In this document: piece after piece, positions 1 to 8,026 of the stretch
How positions within the stretch are numbered: the first letter of the stretch is position 1
How the letters are laid out: every line of letters starts with the position of its first letter
NCBI RefSeq assembly: GCF_004123905.1
Contig: NZ_MZXW01000015.1
Span: 62,001 to 126,000, forward strand
Direction: 5' to 3'
Length of the DNA stretch: 64,000 nt
Source: Bradyrhizobium betae
GTDB taxonomy: Bacteria > Pseudomonadota > Alphaproteobacteria > Rhizobiales > Xanthobacteraceae
Position numbers and translations under genes: made by a program
The notes under the pieces: model-generated
Databases searched by the model: none
Told to the model about the DNA's origin: nothing
The model's input: only the letters and a program-made list of their open reading frames with translations

Positions 1-861
1 GAGCATCGCGCCGATCGGCTGGTAGCCGCCACCGAGCCCCTTTGCGATCGCCTGGATGTCGGGCGCGATTCCTTCCTGCTCCCAGGCGTGCGTCGTGCCG
101 GTGCGGCCCATTCCGCTCATGACCTCGTCGAGAATGAGCAGCGCACCGTGGCGGTCGCAGATCTCGCGCATCGCCTTGAAGTAGCCATCCGGTGCCGTCA
201 CCGCGCCGGCGGTGGCGCCGACCACGGGCTCGGCGAGGAATGCTGCGACCGTGTTGGGACCGAGCCGCTGAAACTCGGCTTCGAGTTCGGCAGCGAGCCG
301 CGCCACAAATTGCGCATCGGATTCTCCGTCGCGCTTCTCGTGATAGGCAAAGGCGGGCGTCACATGGCTGAACGCCTCGGAGAGCAGCGGCGCATATGGC
401 GCGCGGCGCCATGCATTGCCGCCGGCGGCGAGCGCGCCAAGCGTGTTGCCGTGATAGCTCTGCCGCCGTGCGATGAAATGCTGACGCTGCGGCTCGCCGC
501 GCTCGATGAAATATTGTCGCGCGAGCTTGATGCTGGCTTCGATCGCCTCCGATCCGCCGCTGACGAAATAGGCGTAGGCGAGACCGCCGGGCTCGTGCCC
601 GACCAGCCTCTCGGCCAGCGCTTCCGCGGGCTCGGACGAGAAGAACGCCGTGTGCGCATACGCGAGCGTCGAAGCCTGCTTCGCCATCGCCGCGATCACG
701 CGCGGATGCTGATGGCCAAGGCAGGAGACCGCGGCTCCACCGGAGGCGTCGATGATGCGCCGCCCGTCCTCGGCGAAGAGATAGACGCCCTCGCCGCCGA
801 TCGCCTTGGGTGGCGTTTCGCGGAGCGATCGATGCAGCACGCGGCTGGTGCGAGTGCTCAT
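1..861 (-). CDS. Class III PLP aminotransferase, C-terminus cut by window edge
   Basis: The first 287 residues are visible, starting at the ATG read down from 861. The fold-type I, class III aminotransferase signature is clear: SGGSEAIEASIKLARQY near residue 100, LAEPVVGATAG in the middle, LILDEVMSGMGRTG, and the PLP-binding lysine at about residue 274 in AIAKGLGGGYQPIGAM. Such enzymes move an omega- or alpha-amino group of an amino acid, diamine or amino alcohol to a keto acid in the cytoplasm. The gene starts 3 nt after the stop of the RpiR regulator, so the two are probably co-transcribed. Neighbouring amino-acid permeases suggest an amino-acid or amine substrate, which the sequence does not identify. 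The C-terminal domain lies outside the window. Confidence 0.9.
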   Translation of the reverse strand, partial: MSTRTSRVLHRSLRETPPKAIGGEGVYLFAEDGRRIIDASGGAAVSCLGHQHPRVIAAMAKQASTLAYAHTAFFSSEPAEALAERLVGHEPGGLAYAYFVSGGSEAIEASIKLARQYFIERGEPQRQHFIARRQSYHGNTLGALAAGGNAWRRAPYAPLLSEAFSHVTPAFAYHEKRDGESDAQFVARLAAELEAEFQRLGPNTVAAFLAEPVVGATAGAVTAPDGYFKAMREICDRHGALLILDEVMSGMGRTGTTHAWEQEGIAPDIQAIAKGLGGGYQPIGAML

Positions 862-864
862 GGG

Positions 865-1737
865 TCAACCTTTCTCTGTGACGTAGGTGGAGGCTGCGGT
901 GAGCCGCGCCTCGGTATTTTCCAGGCGCTTCTTCGCGGCCGGGCCGCCGAGCGAGAATGTCACCGCAGCAAGCGCCTGCGCGATCGCGATGGCACCGGTG
1001 AGGCTCGGGAAGAAGCCGGGGGAGGAGGCCGCCTCGAACAGCAGCACGTGGTCGGCGCCCTCGGCCATCGGTGCCGAGAGGCTGTCCGCGATCGCGATCA
1101 GCGTTGCGCCGGCGCGATGCGCGGCTTGCGCGACGCGGACGCTCGCGTGGGTGTAGGGCAGGAAGCCGATAACGATGACGGCTTCGCCGGCCCGGAACGC
1201 GCCGAGGTCGAGATCATCAGGGCCGGATGTGCCGACGAGTTGCACCTGTTCGGGGCGGAACAGCCGGAGCTCGTAGTTCAGCAGCTCCGCGACGCTACGA
1301 CAGCTGCGATAGCCAGCAATCCAGATCCGCTTGGCGTCGTGCAACACGCGGGCAGCATCCACGATCGGGGAGGCCGGGATACGCGGAAGACCGGCAGCTT
1401 CGGCCTCGAGCTTGTCGGTGACGAGCGCGACATCCGCGTTCGGACCGTGGCGGCGGCTTTTGGCGCGGCCGGAGAAGGGCGAGGTCTGCGACGGCCGCCG
1501 CGCTTCCGTCAGCGCCGCGCGCAGTTCGTCCCAGCCGGAATAGCCGATCGCCTTGGCAAGCCGTGTGAAGGCGGCGGGATCGGCGCCGGCTTCTGCCGCG
1601 AGATCGCGCATCGAACGGGTGGTGGCGTCGTAATCATTGGCGGCGACGAAGCGGCCGACCTCCTGCAGACGCAGGGGCAGCGATGGCAATGCAATGCGCA
1701 GTTCGCTCAGCGGCGAGGATTTCGCGGGCTCGGCCAT
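865..1737 (-). CDS. MurR/RpiR family transcriptional regulator with SIS domain
   Basis: The protein has 290 residues. The N-terminal part (about 1-80) is the RpiR helix-turn-helix, with RSMRDLAAEAGADPAAFTRL as the recognition region. The rest is a SIS sugar-isomerase fold (about 115-260; RIWIAGYRSCRSVAELLNYE), which normally senses a phosphosugar or other small anion. I chose the ATG at 1737 because the reading frame above it runs through the promoter region and looks non-coding. It is followed after 3 nt by the aminotransferase and diverges from the AapQ/AapM permeases, so it most likely controls amine or amino-acid uptake and transamination. Possible operator half-sites lie at 1745-1812. 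Confidence 0.88.
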   Translation of the reverse strand: MAEPAKSSPLSELRIALPSLPLRLQEVGRFVAANDYDATTRSMRDLAAEAGADPAAFTRLAKAIGYSGWDELRAALTEARRPSQTSPFSGRAKSRRHGPNADVALVTDKLEAEAAGLPRIPASPIVDAARVLHDAKRIWIAGYRSCRSVAELLNYELRLFRPEQVQLVGTSGPDDLDLGAFRAGEAVIVIGFLPYTHASVRVAQAAHRAGATLIAIADSLSAPMAEGADHVLLFEAASSPGFFPSLTGAIAIAQALAAVTFSLGGPAAKKRLENTEARLTAASTYVTEKG

Positions 1738-1744
1738 GAAACAT

Positions 1745-1812
1745 TTGTTGCATGAAATGGAGTTCGGTGCAACAGTTGACGTGCGCCGCCGGAAATCGCT
1801 GCATTTCAACAA
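1745..1812. promoter_or_regulatory. Candidate RpiR operator: two inverted TTGTTG...AAATG elements
   Basis: The divergent rpiR/aapQ promoter holds TTGTTGCATGAAATG at 1745-1759 and, in opposite orientation, GCATTTCAACAA at 1801-1812 (reverse complement TTGTTGAAATGC). The shared parts are TTGTTG and AAATG. The second copy ends next to the aapQ ribosome binding site, where a repressor would be effective. The regulator assignment is inference from position; no experimental consensus is implied. Confidence 0.45.
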
Positions 1813-1825
1813 GGATTTTTGTGCT

Positions 1826-3010
1826 GTGACCGCCGATCACCCCAGACCGCCGCCGCGCCGCCGCTTCTTCGCGATCGGGCGCAACGAATTGAAAGGCCTG
1901 TTCTGGCAGGTCCTGGTCGTCGGGATCGTAGCCGGGGTCGTCGTCTTCCTCTGGTCCAATACTGTCACCAATCTCTCCGCCCGCCGCATCACGACCGGCT
2001 TTGCCTTCCTCGGCCGCGAGGCCGGCATGCCCATTGCCGACAGTCTGCTCGCCTACAATCCGAGAGATAGCTACCTCTGGGCCTTCATTGTCGGCATCGC
2101 CAACACCTTGCGCGTCGCCGTGATCGGCATCGTGCTCGCGACCATTTTGGGTACGCTGATCGGCATCTCGCGGCTTTCGGCGAACTGGTTGCTGTCGCGG
2201 CTTGCTGCCGTCTATGTCGAAACGCTGCGCGACATCCCGCTGCTGCTTCAGCTGCTGTTTTGGTACGTGCTGATGCAGGCGCTGCCGGCCGCGCGCGCGG
2301 CCTGGCGGCCGATGGAGGGAGTCTTCCTGTCCAACCGCGGCCTGATCCTGCCGGCGATTCCGCTCGGGCCGATGCAGCTTTGGGTGCTCGGCGCCGCCGT
2401 TCTGGGCTGTGCGGCGTTCTATGTCATCCGGCGACGGCTGATCGTCCAGCAGATGCGCGACGGCAAGCCGCGGCCGGCCTGGCCCTTTGCGCTCGGCCTC
2501 GTCGTCATGCTTCCGGCGGCGGTGTCGTTGCTGCTTGGCGTGTCCTGGACGATCGAATGGCCCGAGTTGCGCGGTTTCAACTTCGTCGGCGGGCTGACGC
2601 TTGCGCCGGAATATTTTGCGTTGCTGATCGCGCTCGTCACCTACACTTCGGCCTTCATCGCCGAGATCGTGCGCAGCGGCATCCAGTCGGTGCCGCGCGG
2701 GCAATGGGATGCCGCCAACGCGCTCGGCCTGCGCCGCAGCTTCATGCTGCGGCAGATCATCTTGCCGCAGGCGCTGCGGGTGATCGTGCCGCCGATGACG
2801 AGCCAGTATCTCAACCTGACCAAGAACTCCTCGCTCGCGGTCGCGATCGGCTACCAGGACGTGGTCTCGGTCGCCAACACCACGTTGAACCAGACCGGGC
2901 AGGCGATCGAGGCGATCGCGCTGATCATGGCGGTGTTTTTGACCATCAGCCTCGGCATCAGCTTCTTCATGAACTGGTACAATTCGCGCATCGCGCTGGT
3001 GGAGCGCTGA
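1826..3010 (+). CDS. aapQ: Amino-acid ABC transporter permease, AapQ-like
   Basis: A 394-residue inner-membrane permease of the HisMQ/GlnP type. The N-terminus LFWQVLVVGIVAGVVVFLW is a membrane segment followed by the AapQ-type periplasmic stretch NTVTNLSARRITTGFAFLG; several further membrane segments follow. The EAA loop that contacts the ATPase is near residue 300 (AANALGLRRSFMLRQIILPQ). I chose the GTG at 1826 because AAGGA lies about 10 nt upstream and the frame above it is the regulator's promoter. The next permease begins 2 nt after the stop. In the known general L-amino-acid transporter AapJQMP this protein pairs with AapM; the binding protein and ATPase are not in this window. Confidence 0.88.
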   Translation: MTADHPRPPPRRRFFAIGRNELKGLFWQVLVVGIVAGVVVFLWSNTVTNLSARRITTGFAFLGREAGMPIADSLLAYNPRDSYLWAFIVGIANTLRVAVIGIVLATILGTLIGISRLSANWLLSRLAAVYVETLRDIPLLLQLLFWYVLMQALPAARAAWRPMEGVFLSNRGLILPAIPLGPMQLWVLGAAVLGCAAFYVIRRRLIVQQMRDGKPRPAWPFALGLVVMLPAAVSLLLGVSWTIEWPELRGFNFVGGLTLAPEYFALLIALVTYTSAFIAEIVRSGIQSVPRGQWDAANALGLRRSFMLRQIILPQALRVIVPPMTSQYLNLTKNSSLAVAIGYQDVVSVANTTLNQTGQAIEAIALIMAVFLTISLGISFFMNWYNSRIALVER

Positions 3011-3012
3011 GC

Positions 3013-4119
3013 ATGACAGCGATCACGGACATTCCCGACGCACCGCGCGCCGCCCGTCGTCCGCAGATAAGCAACCCGGTGCTGCGCTGGCTGCGCGCCA
3101 ATCTGTTCTCGTCGATCCCCAACGGCATCCTCTCGGTCGTGCTGCTGGCAATCCTGGCCAAGGGCGTTTTCAGCTTCGTGCAATGGGGGATTGCCAACGC
3201 AGTCTGGTTGACGCCGGCGAACGATTCCAGCGCCTGCCGCGCGGTACGCGGCGTCGGCGCCTGCTGGGCGATCATTCCGGAAAAATACCGCTTCATTCTG
3301 TTCGGCACTTATCCGTTCGACGAGCAGTGGCGGCCGGCGCTGGCGGTCGTGCTGTTCATCGCGCTGTTCTATCTCTCGACCCGCCGTGCCTTCTGGCGGC
3401 GCGAACTGGTCTATCTCTGGATCGGCGCGCTGGCGCTGATCAGCGCGCTGATGTGGGGCGGGGTGTTCGGGCTCTCCTTCGTCTCGCAGGACCGCTGGGG
3501 CGGACTGCCGGTGACGCTGATCCTGGCGACATTCGGATTGGCATGCGGCTTCCCGCTCGGCATCCTCGTCGCACTCGGCCGACGTTCGACATTGCCGGCG
3601 ATTCGCTCGCTCAGCGTGCTCTATGTCGAACTGATCCGCGGCGTGCCGCTGGTGAGCCTGCTGTTCATGGCGAGCGTGATGTTCCCGCTGTTCATGCCCA
3701 GTGGATTCAATATCGACAAGCTGCTGCGCGCACAGATCGCGATCATCCTGTTCGCGGGCGCTTATCTTGCCGAAGTCATCCGCGGCGGCCTTCAGGCCGT
3801 ACCGCGCGGGCAGTATGAGGCGGCCGATGCGCTGGGGCTGTCGTACTGGCGCAAGCACCGGCTGATCGTCCTGCCGCAAGCGATCCGCCACGTCATCCCG
3901 CCGCTGGTCAACACCTTCATTGCCTTCTTCAAGGACACCAGCCTCGTGCTGATCATCGGCATCTTCGACCTGCTGACGACGGCCAAGACCGCGATCATCG
4001 ATCCGGCCTGGCAGCAGTTTTCGGTCGAGGTCTACATCTTCGTCGCGGCGATCTATTTTGTCTTCTGCTTCGCGATGTCGCGGTATAGCCGAAGCCTCGA
4101 GGCTACGAGCGGAAGGTGA
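3013..4119 (+). CDS. aapM: Amino-acid ABC transporter permease, AapM-like
   Basis: A 368-residue polytopic permease partnering the preceding gene. An N-terminal cytoplasmic stretch is followed by membrane segments and a large periplasmic loop (about 60-110) with the family-typical ACWAIIPEKYRFILFGTYP. The EAA motif is AADALGLSYWRKHRLIVLPQ near residue 275, then a conserved FKDTSLVLIIGIFDLL segment. The ATG at 3013 sits 2 nt after the aapQ stop, so translation is coupled. AapM normally works with AapQ, periplasmic AapJ and ATPase AapP. No such gene follows; the next gene is convergent. Confidence 0.88.
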   Translation: MTAITDIPDAPRAARRPQISNPVLRWLRANLFSSIPNGILSVVLLAILAKGVFSFVQWGIANAVWLTPANDSSACRAVRGVGACWAIIPEKYRFILFGTYPFDEQWRPALAVVLFIALFYLSTRRAFWRRELVYLWIGALALISALMWGGVFGLSFVSQDRWGGLPVTLILATFGLACGFPLGILVALGRRSTLPAIRSLSVLYVELIRGVPLVSLLFMASVMFPLFMPSGFNIDKLLRAQIAIILFAGAYLAEVIRGGLQAVPRGQYEAADALGLSYWRKHRLIVLPQAIRHVIPPLVNTFIAFFKDTSLVLIIGIFDLLTTAKTAIIDPAWQQFSVEVYIFVAAIYFVFCFAMSRYSRSLEATSGR

Positions 4120-4123
4120 GTAT

Positions 4124-4267
4124 CTCGTGTCCCGGACAAGGTGCGGCGCGTGAGCGCTGCACCGCAGAGCCGGGACCCAGGAGATGCACGGGAAGTCGTT
4201 GTAACATGGCCCCGGCTCTGCAGCGCACCGCCGAAGTGGCGCTGCGTTGCGTCCGGGGCACGCGAGA
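4124..4267. repeat. Type A palindromic repeat (CCCGGAC ends)
   Basis: Imperfect long hairpin with CTCGTGTCCCGGAC at the left and GTCCGGGGCACGCGAG at the right, and an inner pair GAGCCGGGACC / GGCCCCGGCTC. It lies between the convergent aapM and amidase genes and may act as a bidirectional terminator. Related copies are at 28305-28445 and 51904-52052. Confidence 0.75.
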
Positions 4268-4269
4268 GG

Positions 4270-5688
4270 TTACATCTTCACCCTCGGGTCAATCGGTGTG
4301 CTCCCACGCACACCCAAAATATCCTCCAGCACCTTAGCCCCCGCCAGCACCTGCGCATCCGCGCGCGGCGCGCCGACGACCTGCACGCCGACGGGCAGGC
4401 CTGATGCCGTGTAGCCGCAGGGGAGAGAGAGCGAGGGACAGCAGGCCAGCGTGATGGCGTAGACGATGCCGAGCCACTCGACATAGTTCTCGAACTTCTT
4501 GCCCGCGCATTCCGCGACATAGCGGTGCTCGATCGGGAAGGGCGGCACGATCGTAGTGGGCGTCAGCAGCAGGTCATAGGTCTTGAAGAACTCGACGGCG
4601 CGCGCGGTCATGCCGACGCGCTGCGCTTCGGCGCGCGCGAGCTGCTCGACCGTGAGCTTGAGGCCTTCCTCGATGTTCCAGATCACCTCGGGCTTGAGCA
4701 GGTCGCGCTTGGTGCGCAGCAGATTGGCCTTGGTGATGGCAAAATCGAACGCACGCAGCACGTGGAAGCACTCATGCGCCTCGCGCCAGTCCGGATGCGC
4801 CTCCTCGACAATCGCGCCGGCTTCGGCGAAGCGTTCCGCCGCCTTGCGCGTGATCGCCTTGACCTCGGGATCGACAGGCGTGATGCCGAGATCGGGCGAA
4901 TAGGCGATGCGCTTCGGCTTCCTGCCCGATTGTGCCGCCGAGAGGAACGAGGTCGTTGGCGCCGGCAGCGACAGCGGATCATCGGCATAGTCGCCGCTCA
5001 TGGCATCCAGCAGCAACGCGAGATCCTCGACGTTGCGCGCCATCGGGCCGACCACGCCGAGATTGCGATCGATCGCCGACTTCGGAGTGTGCGCGACGCG
5101 GCCGATACTCGGCCGCATGCCGACGACGCCGCAGAACGCCGCGGGGCTGCGCAAGGAGCCGCCCATGTCGGAGCCCTGGGCGAGCCAGGCCATGCCGGTG
5201 GCCAGCGCCACCGCCGCGCCGCCGGAGGAGCCGGCCGCGGATTTCGTCGTATCCCAGGGATTGAGCGTCGCGCCGAACACCTCGTTGAAGGTGTTGGCGC
5301 CTGCGCCGAACTCCGGCGTGTTGGACTTGGCGTAGACCACCGCGCCGTTGGCCTCGAGATTCTCGACCATGAGGTCGGACGTCGCGGGGATGTTGTCTTT
5401 GAAGATCGGCGAGCCCTGCGTGTTCAGCACGCCGGCAACGTCGGTGAGGTCCTTGATCGGCACCGGCAGGCCCGCGAGCAGGCCGCGCGCGCCGGCCGGC
5501 TTCTGCATCAGCGCCTTCGCATTGGTCCGCGCGCGATCGAAGCACAGCGTCGGCAGCGCGTTGACCTTGCCGTCGACTTCCTTGACGCGCTTTTCCACCA
5601 CATCCAGCAGCTCGAGCGGAGAGACGTCGCCGGAGCGCAGCTTGTCGACGACGACGCAGGCGGTTTCGCGGATCAGGTCTTGAGACAA
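4270..5688 (-). CDS. Amidase signature (AS) family amidase
   Basis: A 472-residue cytoplasmic hydrolase with the full AS catalytic triad: Lys79 in PVPIKDL, cis-Ser154 in AGSSGGAA and nucleophile Ser178 in GSDMGGSLRSPA. The spacing (75 and 24 residues) is as in fatty-acid amide hydrolase. AS enzymes hydrolyse amides, carbamates or GatA-type substrates, and the sequence does not fix which. It is not GatA: it is not next to gatB/gatC. Upstream on the same strand is the atypical SDR, separated by a palindromic repeat. The nearby amino-acid permeases make an amino-acid amide or N-acyl amine a reasonable guess. Confidence 0.87.
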   Translation of the reverse strand: MSQDLIRETACVVVDKLRSGDVSPLELLDVVEKRVKEVDGKVNALPTLCFDRARTNAKALMQKPAGARGLLAGLPVPIKDLTDVAGVLNTQGSPIFKDNIPATSDLMVENLEANGAVVYAKSNTPEFGAGANTFNEVFGATLNPWDTTKSAAGSSGGAAVALATGMAWLAQGSDMGGSLRSPAAFCGVVGMRPSIGRVAHTPKSAIDRNLGVVGPMARNVEDLALLLDAMSGDYADDPLSLPAPTTSFLSAAQSGRKPKRIAYSPDLGITPVDPEVKAITRKAAERFAEAGAIVEEAHPDWREAHECFHVLRAFDFAITKANLLRTKRDLLKPEVIWNIEEGLKLTVEQLARAEAQRVGMTARAVEFFKTYDLLLTPTTIVPPFPIEHRYVAECAGKKFENYVEWLGIVYAITLACCPSLSLPCGYTASGLPVGVQVVGAPRADAQVLAGAKVLEDILGVRGSTPIDPRVKM

Positions 5689-5717
5689 CTATTTTACTCC
5701 TGTTCTTATTCTGGACT

Positions 5718-5807
5718 CCGTCATTGCGAGGAGCGAAGCGACGAAGCAATCCAGACTTTTGCCGCAGAGGCATTCCTGGATTGCTTCGCTTCGCCCGCAA
5801 TGACGGA
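5718..5807. repeat. Type B palindromic repeat (CGTCATTGCGAG ends)
   Basis: Hairpin of about 90 nt: left arm CGTCATTGCGAGGAGCGAAG with AAGCAATCCAG, right arm CTGGATTGCTTCG with CCGCAATGACGG. It lies between two same-strand genes (SDR stop, amidase start). Other copies are at 36208, 40145, 42514, 42625 and 60957. Confidence 0.85.
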
Positions 5808-5812
5808 AAAAA

Positions 5813-6589
5813 CTAACCCCATCCGGCGGTGATGCCACCATCGACCGTATAGATCACACCCGACGTATACCCCGCGCGATCCGACGCGAGGAACGCCATG
5901 AGATCGCCGATCTCGCGCGCATGAGCGGGGCGGCCGAGCGGCAGGCTCTTCTGGAATTCCTTGTAACGGCTCTCGTCACCGAACTGATGTTTGGCCCGCG
6001 TCTTGAGCAGCGTGACGTGCCGGTCGGTGCCGACAGGGCCGGGATTGATGCCGACCACGCGGATGTTGTCGGCGAGGCTCTTGCCGCCGAGCGCGCGGGT
6101 GAAGGCCATCAGCGCGGCATTGCCTGCGCTGCCGCAGATATAGTTGGCGTCGAATTTCTCGCCCGCAGCACCGATGTCATTAACGATGACGCCGCCGCCC
6201 TTCGCCTTCATCTGCGCGTAGATCTGCCGCGTCAGGTTGATGTAGCCGAATACTTTCAATTCCCAGGCATGCCGCCAGGTCGCCTCGTCGATCTTGTCGA
6301 TGGAGCCGCCGGGGATGTCGCCGGCATTGTTGACGAGGATATCGATGTCGGAGGCTTCTTTCGCGAGCCGTGCGAGGTCTTCGCTCTTGCGCAAATCCAC
6401 GATGATCGTCGTGGCATCGATCTGGTGCGCCGAGCGCAAGCGGTCCGCCAGCGTCTTGAGCTGATCGCCGCTGCGGGCGGCGAGCAGGAGGTTTGCGCCT
6501 TCCTCGGCAAACGCTTCGGCGGCGGCTGCGCCAATGCCCTTGGAGGCGCCCGTGATCAGGACGCGCTTGCCACGCAGATGCAGATCCAT
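5813..6589 (-). CDS. Divergent short-chain dehydrogenase/reductase lacking the usual catalytic residues
   Basis: A 258-residue Rossmann protein with a normal cofactor site (TGASKGIG at 14-21, NNAG at 87-90) and a standard SDR C-terminus (SGVIYTVDGG). The active site is not standard. The YxxxK motif reads Y150-I-C-G-S154, so the lysine is replaced by serine, and the usual catalytic serine region reads VIVNDIGAAG. It may bind NAD(P) without classical dehydrogenase chemistry, or use other residues. It is transcribed away from the tartrate dehydrogenase and heads the transcript that continues to the amidase after a 124-nt gap holding a palindromic repeat. Substrate unknown. Confidence 0.83.
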   Translation of the reverse strand: MDLHLRGKRVLITGASKGIGAAAAEAFAEEGANLLLAARSGDQLKTLADRLRSAHQIDATTIIVDLRKSEDLARLAKEASDIDILVNNAGDIPGGSIDKIDEATWRHAWELKVFGYINLTRQIYAQMKAKGGGVIVNDIGAAGEKFDANYICGSAGNAALMAFTRALGGKSLADNIRVVGINPGPVGTDRHVTLLKTRAKHQFGDESRYKEFQKSLPLGRPAHAREIGDLMAFLASDRAGYTSGVIYTVDGGITAGWG

Positions 6590-6654
6590 AGGGGCTACTC
6601 GCTCGGTGGGATACAGAATGAAATCAGTAGGCGCTCGGCTGCGCCATGGTCAAC

Positions 6655-6702
6655 ATTGCAGTGCAGCGTTGCACTGACGCCGAGTTTGGTCCATTGCAGT
6701 GC
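6655..6702. promoter_or_regulatory. Candidate operator with CAGTGCA/TGCACTG palindrome and a repeated half-site
   Basis: Between the divergent SDR and tartrate dehydrogenase genes, CAGTGCA (6659-6665) and TGCACTG (6670-6676) form a perfect inverted repeat with a 4-nt spacer. The decamer ATTGCAGTGC occurs at 6655-6664 and again at 6693-6702. The arrangement is that of a repressor or activator site with an additional half-site. No regulator gene is adjacent. Confidence 0.5.
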
Positions 6703-6747
6703 GGTCAAAAAAGGCGGCGGCTGCCGGACCCAAAAAGGACGTTCTCG

Positions 6748-7821
6748 ATGAGCAAGAAACAATACCGGATCGCAGTCATTCCTGGCGACGGCATCGGCAA
6801 GGAAGTCATGCCGGAAGGCCTGCGCGTTCTGGAGGCAGCTGCCAGGAAGCATGGCGTGTCCCTGCATTTTGATCATTTCGACTTCTCGTCCTGGGACTAT
6901 TACGAGAAGCACGGTCAGATGATGCCGGACGACTGGAAAGAGAAGATCGGCAAGCACGATGCGATCTACTTTGGCGCGGTCGGCTGGCCGGCGAAAATTC
7001 CGGATCACGTCTCGCTGTGGGGCTCGCTGATCAAGTTCCGCCGTGAGTTCGACCAGTATGTGAATTTGCGCCCGGTGCGGCTGATGCCCGGCGTGCCGTC
7101 ACCGCTGGCGGGCCGCAAGCCCGGCGACATCGATTTCTGGGTGGTGCGCGAGAACACCGAAGGCGAATATTCCTCTGTCGGCGGCCGCATGTTCCCGGAT
7201 ACCGACCGCGAGTTCGTGACGCAGCAGACGGTGATGACGCGGGTGGGCGTCGACCGCATCCTGAAGTTCGCCTTCGAGCTGGCGCAGTCGCGACCGAAGA
7301 AGCACTTGACCTCCGCGACCAAGTCGAACGGCATCTCCATCACCATGCCCTATTGGGACGAGCGCGTGGAGGCGATGGCGAAGAAGTTCCCGGGCGTGAA
7401 GTGGGACAAGTACCACATCGACATTTTGACGGCGAACTTCGTGCTGCACCCCGACTGGTTCGACGTCGTGGTCGGCTCCAACCTGTTTGGCGACATCCTC
7501 TCCGATCTCGGCCCCGCCTGCACCGGCACCATCGGTATCGCGCCGTCAGGCAACGTCAACCCCGAGGGCGATTTCCCGTCGGTGTTCGAGCCCGTGCACG
7601 GCTCGGCGCCTGATATCGCGGGGCAGGGCATCGCCAATCCGATCGGCGCGATCTGGTCGGGCGCGATGATGCTCGAGCATCTCGGCGAGAAGGTCGCCGG
7701 CAAATCCATCGTCGAGGCAATCGAGCGCACTCTGGCAGAGCGTACGCTGCGGACCAAGGACCTCGGTGGCAACGCCGATACCACGGCGTGCGGCAAGGCC
7801 GTCGCGGACATGGTGGACTGA
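6748..7821 (+). CDS. ttuC: Tartrate dehydrogenase / D-malate dehydrogenase (decarboxylating)
   Basis: A 357-residue member of the isocitrate/isopropylmalate dehydrogenase superfamily. VIPGDGIGKEVMPEGLRVLE begins at about residue 9; the substrate and metal region contains VVRENTEGEYSSVGGR, DILTANFVLHPDWFDVVVGS, NLFGDILSDL and EPVHGSAPDIAGQGIANP. The tartrate/D-malate subfamily is indicated by FWVVRENTEGEYS and overall length. It oxidises tartrate or decarboxylates D-malate with NAD+ and a divalent metal. The ATG at 6748 follows an AAAAGGAC ribosome binding site; an in-frame start about 100 nt upstream would run through the palindromic operator and is unlikely. Confidence 0.85.
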   Translation: MSKKQYRIAVIPGDGIGKEVMPEGLRVLEAAARKHGVSLHFDHFDFSSWDYYEKHGQMMPDDWKEKIGKHDAIYFGAVGWPAKIPDHVSLWGSLIKFRREFDQYVNLRPVRLMPGVPSPLAGRKPGDIDFWVVRENTEGEYSSVGGRMFPDTDREFVTQQTVMTRVGVDRILKFAFELAQSRPKKHLTSATKSNGISITMPYWDERVEAMAKKFPGVKWDKYHIDILTANFVLHPDWFDVVVGSNLFGDILSDLGPACTGTIGIAPSGNVNPEGDFPSVFEPVHGSAPDIAGQGIANPIGAIWSGAMMLEHLGEKVAGKSIVEAIERTLAERTLRTKDLGGNADTTACGKAVADMVD

Positions 7822-7869
7822 CGCAGGGCGTCAGCGAGAGCTAGCCCCGCTGCAACAACGAACTCCCAT

Positions 7870-8000
7870 GTCGTCCCGGCGAAGGCCGGGACCCATACCC
7901 ACAGGGAGTGTTGTTGCGCGAGATGGTGGTTGGCAATCTTTGCCAAACCACTTCCTGTGGTTATGGGTCCCGGATCTGCGCTTCGCTTGTCCGGGACGAC
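7870..8000. repeat. Palindromic repeat (GTCGTCCCGG ends)
   Basis: Hairpin-forming element with GTCGTCCCGGCGAAGGCCGG at the left and CTTGTCCGGGACGAC at the right; inner arms GGGACCCATA / TATGGGTCCC and TGGTTTGGCAAA / TTTGCCAACCA-like pairs. It fills most of the 205-nt gap between the convergent ttuC and Ldh-family genes and may terminate both. Confidence 0.8.
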
Positions 8001-8026
8001 ACCGGTTGTGATTGCTTCGTCTCAGA

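Noticed and set aside
88..1755. 555-codon plus-strand frame across the aminotransferase and RpiR gene
   Set aside because: It covers two well-supported minus-strand genes and its translation has no recognisable domain.
4124..4267. Palindromic repeats as tRNA or CRISPR
   Set aside because: Stems are too long and lack anticodon/T-loop layout; repeats are dispersed singly, not in arrays with spacers. No CRISPR array was found anywhere in the window.
4270..5688. GatA subunit of the amidotransferase
   Set aside because: Catalytic triad is shared by all AS enzymes; no gatB or gatC neighbours and divergent flanking segments.
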